Assembly: GCF_014205795.1 (NCBI RefSeq)
Contig: NZ_JACHCN010000001.1
Span: 487,188-551,187 of the forward strand
Source of the DNA: Rhodanobacter sp. MP7CTX1
GTDB taxonomy: Bacteria; Pseudomonadota; Gammaproteobacteria; Xanthomonadales; Rhodanobacteraceae
Direction of reading: 5' to 3'
DNA length: 64,000 nt
In this document: positions 17,488 through 24,884 of the stretch, piece after piece
Position numbering within the stretch: the first letter of the stretch is position 1
Layout: the number at the start of each line of letters is the position of its first letter
Translations under genes and position numbers: made by a program
Notes under the pieces: model-generated
Database searches by the model: none
Told to the model about the DNA's origin: nothing
What the model saw: only the letters and a program-made list of their open reading frames with translations

Positions 17488-19017
17488 TCAGTTGGCAGCC
17501 ACGCCATTAACGCCGTTGGGCGAACCCGCAAGCGGCGTCATCAGGTAGGGAAACTGAGCCAGGTAGGTGTCAGCAGCAAACTCATCGCCCGTTACGTGTT
17601 CGGTCGCTGCGGTCGGTCCGGGCGAGCGTGCACCGTCGGTAAATGGTGCTCCCTTGTTCGGGTCGGTGGCTTCGCTGCCGCAAGTGCCGATCGCTGTACT
17701 GCACAGCGCACCTTCCTCCACGCGCAAGGCGATATCAACGACATCGTCATACGGTCGACGCCCGTTGGGGAAGCCCGCCAGATCGCCACCCAGCACACCA
17801 AGATCGTTCTGGTTTGCTGGTGCGGTCACCGGAGTTGTCGTGTTCAAGCGCAACTCTTCGGACGGGGTGACATTCGCCGGTTTGTTGATACCCGGCACGC
17901 CGGTCAGGAATACGGTGACCAAATCGTTGCGTGGCGTTTGCGGCACGTTCGCGCCAAACAACGCATTCAAAAGCACCGGCACACTGGGATTGGTCACGTA
18001 TTTCAGGAACTGCGTGTCGTTGTTGGGCTTGCTGTTGTTGAACTTGTCTTTGTCCGGCAGACCGATCACCAGTTCGTTCACCAGTGGCTGACCCAGACGC
18101 GATACCTGCACAAAGTTGTCGCCCGCGGCGAAGTTTGCCGGGACGGATTGAGCTTCGCCCTGCGGGCCAATGATCCGCGTCCTGCCTATGCTGGCTGTGG
18201 TCCAGGCCCCGATCACGGCGTCGCCACTGCTGTCACGCAGGCAACTTGCGGGTACTTCCAGCGCCAGCGTGTCGACATTCTTGTCCGTGAGCGCGTTATG
18301 CGTGGAATCCCTGGATCCGAGCGGATTCAGGTTGACCAGGTCAAAGATTTCACCGAGATCGGCGACGAAACCGTCCTTGCGCTGGCCGGCGAAGACACGA
18401 CCGGGTTGGGAACAACCAGGTATCACAACGTTGTACACATAGCTGTTGGCGTAGGTCGCGTAGTTGGCGATCGACTTGTTGCCGATATTGTCGACCGGCT
18501 TGGTGAAAACCGCCGAACCGCCGGCGCTATTGACAAGGGGTCGACCTCTGGCCGTATCCGGATCGCCTTGCAGCAATTCCACTGTGTAGGTCTCGGTGCG
18601 ATTGAGCGCCGCTTGATTGGTGCTGGAGACTGCGCCGATATTGAGCAATGGCACGGCAATCGGCGTACCAGTCGTCCCCGTGGGCACCGTGAGATCCTTG
18701 TACGTGTTGGTAAATCTGAATCGGAACGTCAGGTCTGCCTTGGCGCGGCCGGTATTGTCGATATGAATGTCATAGATGGCATTGTGATCCAGCGCGTAAA
18801 AGTTCGGACCGCCACCAGGATTTTGCAACGGGTTGTAGTTGGCGAGCAGAGTCACGTATCCCTGACGGCCTGGCTCATAGCTCATGAACATGTAGAAGTC
18901 GCTGGCGTCCACTTGCGGCATGGTGCTGATGAATGGCGCTTCGCGATGGCTTGAAGCCATGGCAATGGCGGGCGCCAATCCCAGTAGCAGGACTATGGGT
19001 TTCAATTTCAATTTCAT
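17488..19017 (-). CDS. Exported DUF4331 domain protein
   Basis: The 509-aa protein starts with a signal peptide (MKLKLKPIVLLLGLAPAIAMA) followed by SSHREAPFI, the N-terminal hallmark of DUF4331. It then has conserved ASDFYMFMSYEPGRQGYVTLLANYNPLQNPGGGPNFYALD. ATG 19017 gives a perfect signal peptide, while an upstream frame does not. It is the first gene of a three-gene minus-strand operon with the TPR and HupE-like genes. The biochemical role of DUF4331 is unknown. Confidence 0.9.
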   Translation of the reverse strand: MKLKLKPIVLLLGLAPAIAMASSHREAPFISTMPQVDASDFYMFMSYEPGRQGYVTLLANYNPLQNPGGGPNFYALDHNAIYDIHIDNTGRAKADLTFRFRFTNTYKDLTVPTGTTGTPIAVPLLNIGAVSSTNQAALNRTETYTVELLQGDPDTARGRPLVNSAGGSAVFTKPVDNIGNKSIANYATYANSYVYNVVIPGCSQPGRVFAGQRKDGFVADLGEIFDLVNLNPLGSRDSTHNALTDKNVDTLALEVPASCLRDSSGDAVIGAWTTASIGRTRIIGPQGEAQSVPANFAAGDNFVQVSRLGQPLVNELVIGLPDKDKFNNSKPNNDTQFLKYVTNPSVPVLLNALFGANVPQTPRNDLVTVFLTGVPGINKPANVTPSEELRLNTTTPVTAPANQNDLGVLGGDLAGFPNGRRPYDDVVDIALRVEEGALCSTAIGTCGSEATDPNKGAPFTDGARSPGPTAATEHVTGDEFAADTYLAQFPYLMTPLAGSPNGVNGVAAN

Positions 19018-19655
19018 GGTGTTGCCTCGTCGCGCTGAATGATCCGATTCCGCGGAGGTCTCTTGGGCTTGACGCGAAAGTGACGCCACACGGCTCCCTT
19101 GCAGATTCCGTTTGGTGATCTGTTCGGCGTGAGTCAGAAATCGGTGGCCTTGTCAGCGCATTTGCTTAAGCGCATGCAAGCACATCGAATGGCTGATCTT
19201 CACAGTCGACCCCCTGGCCATCTCGCTTCCTTGGGAGACACAAGGACGTACGCCCGGATCGGGGCCGCGGATGCAGAACATCTTGGGAGGGGCGACCAAT
19301 GGCCTGGTCCATTCAGGTGCCGTTTATTTTTTGCGCGAATCGTGTTCGTGGCGCTCTGCGCTTATCACGCGCCAATGCGGACAGCTGCGAGCGACTTTGG
19401 TCGATCCAAAAGAATGGCGCCCAGAATCTGGGCGCCAAGGTGAGTCCTTTCGATAACCAGCATGAGGCTGCCCTGCGAATCCCTTCGGCCTGACATTCCG
19501 GGTCGGCAATGCCGCCATCCTTCGGCTTGGGCAACCTCGTCGCAACGATATAGGGGATGACGATCCAGGCGAACCTGTAATTTCTTCCAGTTCATCTATC
19601 GGCACTCTCGTGCCACGTTGGGCGCGCATGGATGCCGAGGGTAGGGAGAGGGGTA
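19018..19655. other. Intergenic region with a perfect palindrome
   Basis: About 640 bp upstream of the DUF4331 operon. It contains the hairpin GGCGCCCAG-AAT-CTGGGCGCC at 19416-19436, without a clear T-run. Several frames run 60-130 codons on the minus strand, but none has a recognisable product or a consistent coding pattern. Confidence 0.5.
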
Positions 19656-19843
19656 ATGACGAACACCACCTATGTTGTGCATGGTTCCGCAATGGGTGCG
19701 AAGGGATCACTCGGTACTTCAAGACCGAAGTGCTTGCGCGTGCTCACGCCGCCTACCTGGGAGGCTCAGTCGACGGTGTTGTCATGTGGAAAGATTCACC
19801 CGAGCACGAAACAGGTAACCAGGTGGTGGCTTCTGCTGGCTGA
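19656..19843 (+). pseudogene. Possible frameshifted small protein gene
   Basis: An ATG at 19656 opens with MTNTTYVV, then the frame degrades. A second frame, joined near 19680, continues FRNGCEGITRYFKTEVLARAHAAYLGG and SVDGVVMWKDSPEHETGNQVV. Joining the two would give a protein of about 62 aa. Its layout (YVV, FRxG, LARxxAA, GVVMW) loosely resembles the small proteins at 23269 and 31727. It could be a decayed distant relative, a sequencing error, or chance; the similarity was judged by eye only. Confidence 0.35.
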
Positions 19844-19874
19844 AATGGGAGTGTTCCGAATCTCGTCGGCTTGA

Positions 19875-20591
19875 TCAGAGCATTCCCAGCAGCAATGCCT
19901 TGGCGACCGCCTGCGTCTTGTTGGCGACGTCAAGTTTGGTCAGGCTGCTTGTGATGTGAAACGTGACAGTGCGTTCGGCGATACCAAGAATTCTCCCGAT
20001 ATCTTCGGCAGTTTTGCCCGCGGCGCTCCATCGCAACACTTCGGTCTCGCGGGAGGTCAGTTCGCTTTCGGGCCTCGGCATGAGCCTTTGGACTTCGGTG
20101 GTGCCAATCAAACCGTGGACCAAGTGGGATAGCCAGACCAGCTTCATCTCCGTCTCTGCCAATTCGGATTGAGTCACCAGTTGATGTGATCGTGCCAGGG
20201 AAAGCATGCCGGTCGTCATGTGCTTGCCGTGGGTGGCGAGCGCCCAGCCATGGCTTACGCCATGCGATCGCGCTTCTTCCCAGAACGCTGGCTGGCTATC
20301 GAAGACTTCATCAGTCCAGACCACCGGGGACAGCTCCTTCGATGTTCGCTGGATGAGTGGGTCGATCTCGAGATAGTTGTTCGCGAAATAGTGTTTCAAC
20401 CAGCGCTCCGGATAGGTGCTGGCCCACGTCACACTGGGACTGGACAGGGGGAAGGGCACACGCAAAACGTAGGAGCAATATTCGAACCCCAGGTGGTGCA
20501 CGATGGAAGCGAGTTCTTTCAGGACTTCGTCCGTCGACACTCCCGCTGATACGGTGAGTCGATTCAGACAGTCTTCTCGCCAAGCCTTCAC
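19875..20591 (-). CDS. LuxR-family acyl-homoserine lactone receptor/transcription factor
   Basis: The 238-aa regulator has an N-terminal autoinducer-binding domain (about 15-165) with the key residues of AHL receptors: W64, Y68, D77, P78 (RWLKHYFANNYLEIDPLI), W92, and Gly111/Gly115. A C-terminal LuxR helix-turn-helix (about 178-235, LTSRETEVLRWSAAGKTAEDIGRILGIAERTV) follows. It is divergent from the rsaM-like and luxI genes, so it is the cognate receptor rather than an orphan. A lux box lies 18 bp upstream of its start. All ligand residues are present, so it should bind AHL. Confidence 0.95.
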   Translation of the reverse strand: MKAWREDCLNRLTVSAGVSTDEVLKELASIVHHLGFEYCSYVLRVPFPLSSPSVTWASTYPERWLKHYFANNYLEIDPLIQRTSKELSPVVWTDEVFDSQPAFWEEARSHGVSHGWALATHGKHMTTGMLSLARSHQLVTQSELAETEMKLVWLSHLVHGLIGTTEVQRLMPRPESELTSRETEVLRWSAAGKTAEDIGRILGIAERTVTFHITSSLTKLDVANKTQAVAKALLLGML

Positions 20592-20609
20592 AAGTGTCGT
20601 CCTAAGTCA

Positions 20610-20629
20610 ATCTGCTGAAAATGACAGTT
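20610..20629. promoter_or_regulatory. Lux box in the luxR/rsaM intergenic region
   Basis: ATCTGCTGAAAATGACAGTT matches the CTG-N10-CAG lux-box frame and is identical to the luxI box at 21188 in 15 of 20 positions. It lies between the luxR start (20591, minus) and the rsaM-like GTG (20686), so it could control either or both. Confidence 0.7.
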
Positions 20630-20685
20630 GGCCCTCTTCCAAGAGTGGGGATAGGGTAACCCGCCCGATCTTATGGAGAAATGCC

Positions 20686-21114
20686 GTGAGCCCCTCATCA
20701 CCCTCATGCATGATCTTCACTGACACCAAAAGGTCGTTGGACGGCTATATACGCATGACGTTCGACGCACTTTCGAATCTGAATTTCCCGTCCAAGCTTG
20801 CGTGGCAAGACGAGGGACTGCAGCAGGATCTTATCGTAGACGATATCCCTGCTTCCTGTGCAGGGTATTGCGAGTGGGCGACCGAAGAGGCCGCTCCACA
20901 GATCAGCATCGGATGGGCCTGGTTTAGCCTGGCAGACGGCCGAACGTTCGTCGCGCCGGGCGGAATGAGTAGCAATGTCATGCTCGTGACGCAGGCGGGG
21001 TATGACTTGGGAATGCACAAGACCAACGAATTGTTGCACGCGTGGTTGGCGCGCGAATCCTGGCAGCCCGCCGAGCCAGCATCCGGCGCCGGGCAGGTGC
21101 TTGGCCACCTCTGA
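20686..21114 (+). CDS. RsaM-like (DUF4902) quorum-sensing modulator
   Basis: The 142-aa protein has no classical DNA-binding motif. Its features SLDGYIRM, ISIGWAWFSLADGR, SNVMLVTQAGYDLG and LLHAWLARESWQ fit the RsaM/DUF4902 family. RsaM proteins are encoded between luxR and luxI in Burkholderia and pseudomonads and damp AHL production. The position between receptor and synthase is the same here. GTG 20686 was chosen because GGAGA (20675-20679) precedes it at good distance; an ATG at 20710 is the alternative. Family membership was recognised by eye. Confidence 0.8.
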   Translation: MSPSSPSCMIFTDTKRSLDGYIRMTFDALSNLNFPSKLAWQDEGLQQDLIVDDIPASCAGYCEWATEEAAPQISIGWAWFSLADGRTFVAPGGMSSNVMLVTQAGYDLGMHKTNELLHAWLARESWQPAEPASGAGQVLGHL

Positions 21115-21187
21115 ACGGCTCCGCGGGAGGCTGTGAGACTGAGCGTTGGCCGCCTCCGGTTTCCGCCGCGAAATTCGCGCTTGAAGC

Positions 21188-21207
21188 AACTGTAGGAAAT
21201 TACAGTT
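21188..21207. promoter_or_regulatory. Lux box upstream of luxI
   Basis: AACTGTAGGAAATTACAGTT is a perfect 7-bp inverted repeat with a 6-nt centre and fits the 20-bp lux-box consensus (CTG-N10-CAG). It lies 60 bp before the luxI ATG, at a typical activator distance, and should bind the LuxR-AHL complex for positive feedback. Confidence 0.85.
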
Positions 21208-21267
21208 ATCGCCTCAGGAAAATTCTCCTCAAATGCCGTGGTCCCCAGGTTTGTGGAGTCACGGCAC

Positions 21268-21879
21268 ATGTTGACGGTTGTTTCAGGCATCAAAAGTCAA
21301 TTGGCGCCCGGCCTTGAGCTGGAACTCGCTGCGTATAGGTACGAAGTATTCATACAGACGTTGCACTGGCAATTGCCGGTGGAGAACGGCTTGGAACGTG
21401 ACCAGTTTGATCGGCCGGATACGTTGTATGTGATTGCAAGAGACGTGCGCCAAGTGGTATGCGGCTGTGCGCGTTTGTTGCCAACCACCCAGGCGTACCT
21501 GCTTGACGAGGTCTTTCCGGGTCTCATGAATGGCGCGCCGGCGCCGCATGCCTCCGACGTCTGGGAGCTGTCGCGGTTCTCGACGAAAGCCACTGGCGAA
21601 ACGCCTGCCATATCCCGCGAGGAAGCCAGGCGACGTTTCTGCGTCTTGTTCGCTGCCGTGGCCGAGGCGGCGATCGGGCAGGGCGCCACCCGGTTGATCA
21701 CCTTCACTGCCATGGGGGTCGAGAGAATCCTCAGAAGCATCGGCATGCATGCGCATCGCGTTGGGCCGCCTCAGCTGATTGATGGGGAACCCGTGCTGGC
21801 CCTGTGGATCGAGCTGGACGATCAGACTCGTCAGGCCCTGCACCTCCCGTTGACCGAATCAAGCGCACTGTCGCATTGA
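21268..21879 (+). CDS. Acyl-homoserine-lactone synthase, LuxI family
   Basis: The 203-aa enzyme makes N-acyl-homoserine lactone from S-adenosylmethionine and an acyl carrier. Invariant LuxI residues stand at the canonical numbering: R24, F28, W34, D45, D48 and R69, followed by E100 and R103 in WELSRF. ATG 21268 was chosen because GTGGAG lies about 11 bp upstream and this start gives exact residue numbering. The acyl chain specificity cannot be read. It is preceded by a lux box and followed after 12 bp by the PAS-HTH gene, likely in one operon. Confidence 0.95.
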   Translation: MLTVVSGIKSQLAPGLELELAAYRYEVFIQTLHWQLPVENGLERDQFDRPDTLYVIARDVRQVVCGCARLLPTTQAYLLDEVFPGLMNGAPAPHASDVWELSRFSTKATGETPAISREEARRRFCVLFAAVAEAAIGQGATRLITFTAMGVERILRSIGMHAHRVGPPQLIDGEPVLALWIELDDQTRQALHLPLTESSALSH

Positions 21880-21891
21880 CCCAACTCACGG

Positions 21892-23142
21892 ATGTCGAGG
21901 CGCAGCCCCGCCATCCATCCCATTGTTCAGGCCTGCATGACTGACAAGAACACTTCAGGTTCCTTCCCCTTTCTGGCGGAGGGCTCCAAAACCAGCGAGC
22001 TGATTCGAGCTTTCGACTGGGGGAAAACCTCCCTCGGGCAGCTCAGCCATTGGCCGGACTGTTTGCGCGTCGTTACATCGGTGATCCTGCGTTCCGATGT
22101 GCCCATGACCATCCAGTGGGGAGCCGAGGGCACGTTGCTGTACAACGATGCCTACTGCGAAATCGCGGGTTCTCGTCATCCGGGTTTGCTCGGGCGCACC
22201 GTACGCGATAGCTGGTCGGAAGTGGCTGGCTTCAGAGCACAGGCGCTGAACCACGTGCTTGATGGAAACACCGTCAATTTCCACGACCAGCACATGGTCC
22301 TGCTACGCGATGGGCAGCCCGAGGACATCTGGCTCGATATCAATTACAGCCCGGTCGTCGATGAGTCCGGGACGCCCCGGGGGGCATTGGCTGTGGTGAA
22401 GAACACCACACAGCGATTTCAAGCCGATCAACGCCTGTGCTTCGCCCAGGAAGCCGGCGGCGTGGGCACCTTCGAGTGGTTTCCCGACTCCGGTCGTTTC
22501 GAGGTTTCAGAACAATATCGACGCGTATGGGGATTGGCCGCCGACGTCGTAGTCACCGAAGAGCTCTTGGCTGGCCTTATACATCAGGATGACCGACGCT
22601 CGCTTTTGGGACCTGAACGCCGCGGTCTGTCCAATCCGATCTCCTATTCGGAGTTCAGGCGTGTCGACCCAGTTACGGGCGAAGTTCGGTGGCTCGCGCG
22701 CCGAGGCGAGGCGATCTCTCCGGGTGGAGACGCTCGGCGTTATGTCGGTGTCGTCATGGATATTACCGAGCGGAAAACGTTTGAGGAGGCCTTGGCGATG
22801 GGCGAGGTCCGCAGGCGCCATCAGGTTGAACAGCTGGATATCAAAGAGATTCGACATCGCAATGTTCGCCTGCTTCTGGAGACCGTCGGGCGCGACGGAA
22901 CCCGCGATGGCAAGCGCTTTGGAAGCTTGACCGTGCTGGCCGAGCTGCTGGGCAAGTCAGCTTCACAGGTCAGCCGTTTCGCCGCCGAAAAACCCAAGAC
23001 ACACATCGGAGATCGGATCGCTCGCGAGATCGAAGAGGTTTTCGGGAAGGAGCGTGGCTGGATGGATCACGTGCAATGGGGCTCCAACGTAGGGGGTGCC
23101 GAGCATGACCAGCATTCCGACCGCCGTAAGGGGTCAGATTAA
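21892..23142 (+). CDS. PAS-PAS sensor with C-terminal phage-repressor-like helix-turn-helix
   Basis: The 416-aa cytoplasmic protein starts with a PAS region like those of hybrid histidine kinases (FDWGKTSLGQLSHWPDCLRVV, WGAEGTLLYNDAYCEIAG), then a second PAS/PAC domain (about 180-290, ending RRYVGVVMDITERK). There is no kinase domain. The last 80 residues (IRHRNVRLLLETVG, LAELLGKSASQVSRFAAEK, IGDRIAREIEEVFGKERGWMD) resemble XRE/Cro-type DNA-binding domains. It lies 12 bp after luxI, so quorum sensing probably controls it. Start 21892 or the in-frame ATG 21937. Signal and targets are unknown. Confidence 0.8.
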   Translation: MSRRSPAIHPIVQACMTDKNTSGSFPFLAEGSKTSELIRAFDWGKTSLGQLSHWPDCLRVVTSVILRSDVPMTIQWGAEGTLLYNDAYCEIAGSRHPGLLGRTVRDSWSEVAGFRAQALNHVLDGNTVNFHDQHMVLLRDGQPEDIWLDINYSPVVDESGTPRGALAVVKNTTQRFQADQRLCFAQEAGGVGTFEWFPDSGRFEVSEQYRRVWGLAADVVVTEELLAGLIHQDDRRSLLGPERRGLSNPISYSEFRRVDPVTGEVRWLARRGEAISPGGDARRYVGVVMDITERKTFEEALAMGEVRRRHQVEQLDIKEIRHRNVRLLLETVGRDGTRDGKRFGSLTVLAELLGKSASQVSRFAAEKPKTHIGDRIAREIEEVFGKERGWMDHVQWGSNVGGAEHDQHSDRRKGSD

Positions 23143-23268
23143 TTCGCTGAGTCGACGACCTATCGAGCTCGCGGAGTACGCGCAGGTCGATCGCCATGTG
23201 CTTCTTTTTCACAATCAATTACGCAAGCCAAGTCCGGATTTCCAATCCCCATCGCAAGGAATCGCTCC

Positions 23269-23505
23269 ATGGAAAAAATCTACGCAGTGCAGGTCTTCCA
23301 CGAGGTGTATGACGGGATTCGGGCCGATGAGCCGTTGCTGTATGACAGTGAAAGCGTGGCGCGCAAACAGGGCGAGACGCTGGCTCCGAACCGACACGGC
23401 GTGCTGGTTTACCAGGGGGTCATCGGGGTTGATCGACGCGACCACTCGGAACCGACGATTCTTGCCAAATATGGCCATGTGCCAAACATGCGTAGTCGAG
23501 GATGA
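23269..23505 (+). CDS. Small protein, paralogue of the one at 31727 (unnamed family)
   Basis: The 78-aa soluble, acidic protein (MEKIYAVQVFHEVYDGI...) has no signal peptide. It is clearly related to the protein at 31727-31978: both begin ME-x-Y-V-Q-F-EV, have a central GVLVY and end in ILAKYGxVPN. AAGGA lies 10 bp upstream of the ATG, and a strong terminator follows at 23596, so it is an independent unit. I do not recognise the family and propose no function. Confidence 0.75.
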   Translation: MEKIYAVQVFHEVYDGIRADEPLLYDSESVARKQGETLAPNRHGVLVYQGVIGVDRRDHSEPTILAKYGHVPNMRSRG

Positions 23506-23595
23506 AGTAGGACTGCGTCGGTAACCAACGGGAGTCAGGCGGCAGTTATGCCTCTTCATCGAGCGCTGTTGGCTTGACTTTCTACCGCGCTACCG

Positions 23596-23626
23596 AACAA
23601 AGCCCCGCACAACAGCGGGGTTTTGT
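23596..23626 (+). terminator. Rho-independent terminator after the small protein gene
   Basis: CCCCGC-acaaca-GCGGGG followed by TTTTGTT, with AACAAA before the stem, gives a strong hairpin that may work in both directions. Confidence 0.85.
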
Positions 23627-23688
23627 TCGTCTGGAGGCTTCAAGCCTGTCCAGGCAGCTTGGACTTTGGTGTATGTTTTTGTGTATGT

Positions 23689-23925
23689 TCACGCGTCTTC
23701 TTCTACGAGCAGGCCATGTTCCGCCTCGCAAAACTCCTGATTGAGCAGCTCATCGGCATAGACCGGATGGCCCGCAGGTTCTGTAGCCTGGCGGGCGATA
23801 GCGGCATGTACTCCACAACGAGCGCAGTAAGATCTTCGGCACAGCGGAGCAGCTTCACGCTGGTCCCGATGCAAAGTGTCCGGTTTTCGAAGTGCCCCAG
23901 GTCGGCCAGATAAAAAATGTCAGTA
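23689..23925 (-). pseudogene. Possible frameshifted gene of unknown function
   Basis: On the minus strand, one frame reads DIFYLADLGHFENRTLCIGTS and continues VKLLRCAEDLTALVVEYMPLS. After about 23795 a second frame continues ATEPAGHPVYADELLNQEF and CEAEHGLLVEEDA to a stop at 23689. Both halves have plausible composition and the join suggests a single frameshift in a gene of about 75 codons. No start codon is evident for the first half. It lies between a terminator and the creatininase-like gene. It could be chance. Confidence 0.35.
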
Positions 23926-23969
23926 CGTACAGCGCGCTTCACCGCTTGCGACAAGGGAGTACCGTCGTG

Positions 23970-24785
23970 ATGCGCCGTCCTTGGCAGCAAGCTTTCGCTT
24001 CAGTCATTCTGCTCATTGCCACGCAGATGTCTTTCGCGCAAACACCCCGAACCGTGCTCCTGGAGGACCTGACCTGGACCGAGGTGCGCGATCAGGTTCA
24101 AGCGGGCAAGACCACCATCATCATTCCTATCGGCGGCACCGAGCAAAGCGGACCTGACGTGGCGCTGGGCAAGCACAACGCACGCGTGGCGTGGCTGTCG
24201 CAGAAAATTGCCGAGGGGCTGGGCAATGCGCTCGTCGCCCCGGTGATTGCCTATGTGCCGGAGGGAAGCTACGCGCCGCCGACGTCTCACATGCGCTTTC
24301 CGGGAACCATTACTGTTCCGGACACGGTGTTTGAGCAGATGCTGGAATCCGCGGCCAATAGTTTTGCGGTTCACGGTTTCCGGAACATCGTGTTTCTGGG
24401 CGACCATGGCGGCTATCAGAATGATCTGAAGCGGGTGGTTGCCCAACTCAACAAGACGTGGTCCGGCTCACGTACGCGGGCCTTCGTGCCGCCGGAATAC
24501 TACGACTCCCTTTCAGACGGCTACGCCCAGATCCTGCGCCAGCACGGCTTTCGCGATAGCGAGATCGGTACGCATGCCGGACTCGCCGATACCTCATTGC
24601 AACTCGCGGTCGCACCGCAAATGGTTCGAGTGGATCGGCTGCAAAACGGCCCGAAACTTGGCGCTGCGGATGGGGTCTACGATGGGGATCCACGTCGCTC
24701 GACCGCGCAACTTGGCCGGTTGGGCATTGATGCTATCGTTTCAAGAACGATCGATGCCCTGAAGAAGGACACGGCAGCGCGCTGA
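23970..24785 (+). CDS. Exported creatininase-family amidohydrolase-like protein
   Basis: The 271-aa protein has a signal peptide (MRRPWQQAFASVILLIATQMSFAQ) and then the creatininase fold: IIIPIGGTEQSGPDVALGKHN, SHMRFPGTITV, VFLGDHGGYQ and GTHAGLADTS. These motifs carry the metal-binding acidic and His residues of creatininase and MftE-type enzymes. The family hydrolyses cyclic or peptide amide bonds; substrate is unknown. Export is unusual for the family. ATG 23970 follows AAGGGA by 11 bp; GTG 23967 is the alternative. The beta-propeller gene follows after 99 bp. Confidence 0.88.
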   Translation: MRRPWQQAFASVILLIATQMSFAQTPRTVLLEDLTWTEVRDQVQAGKTTIIIPIGGTEQSGPDVALGKHNARVAWLSQKIAEGLGNALVAPVIAYVPEGSYAPPTSHMRFPGTITVPDTVFEQMLESAANSFAVHGFRNIVFLGDHGGYQNDLKRVVAQLNKTWSGSRTRAFVPPEYYDSLSDGYAQILRQHGFRDSEIGTHAGLADTSLQLAVAPQMVRVDRLQNGPKLGAADGVYDGDPRRSTAQLGRLGIDAIVSRTIDALKKDTAAR

Positions 24786-24884
24786 GCCGCCGGCGGCCAG
24801 TGACTCGACCTACAATAGCTACTCTGTTCGATAAGGAGATTCATCATTATTCCGCGTTCTGTTACTTCAGGTTTTCGCCGTTCG

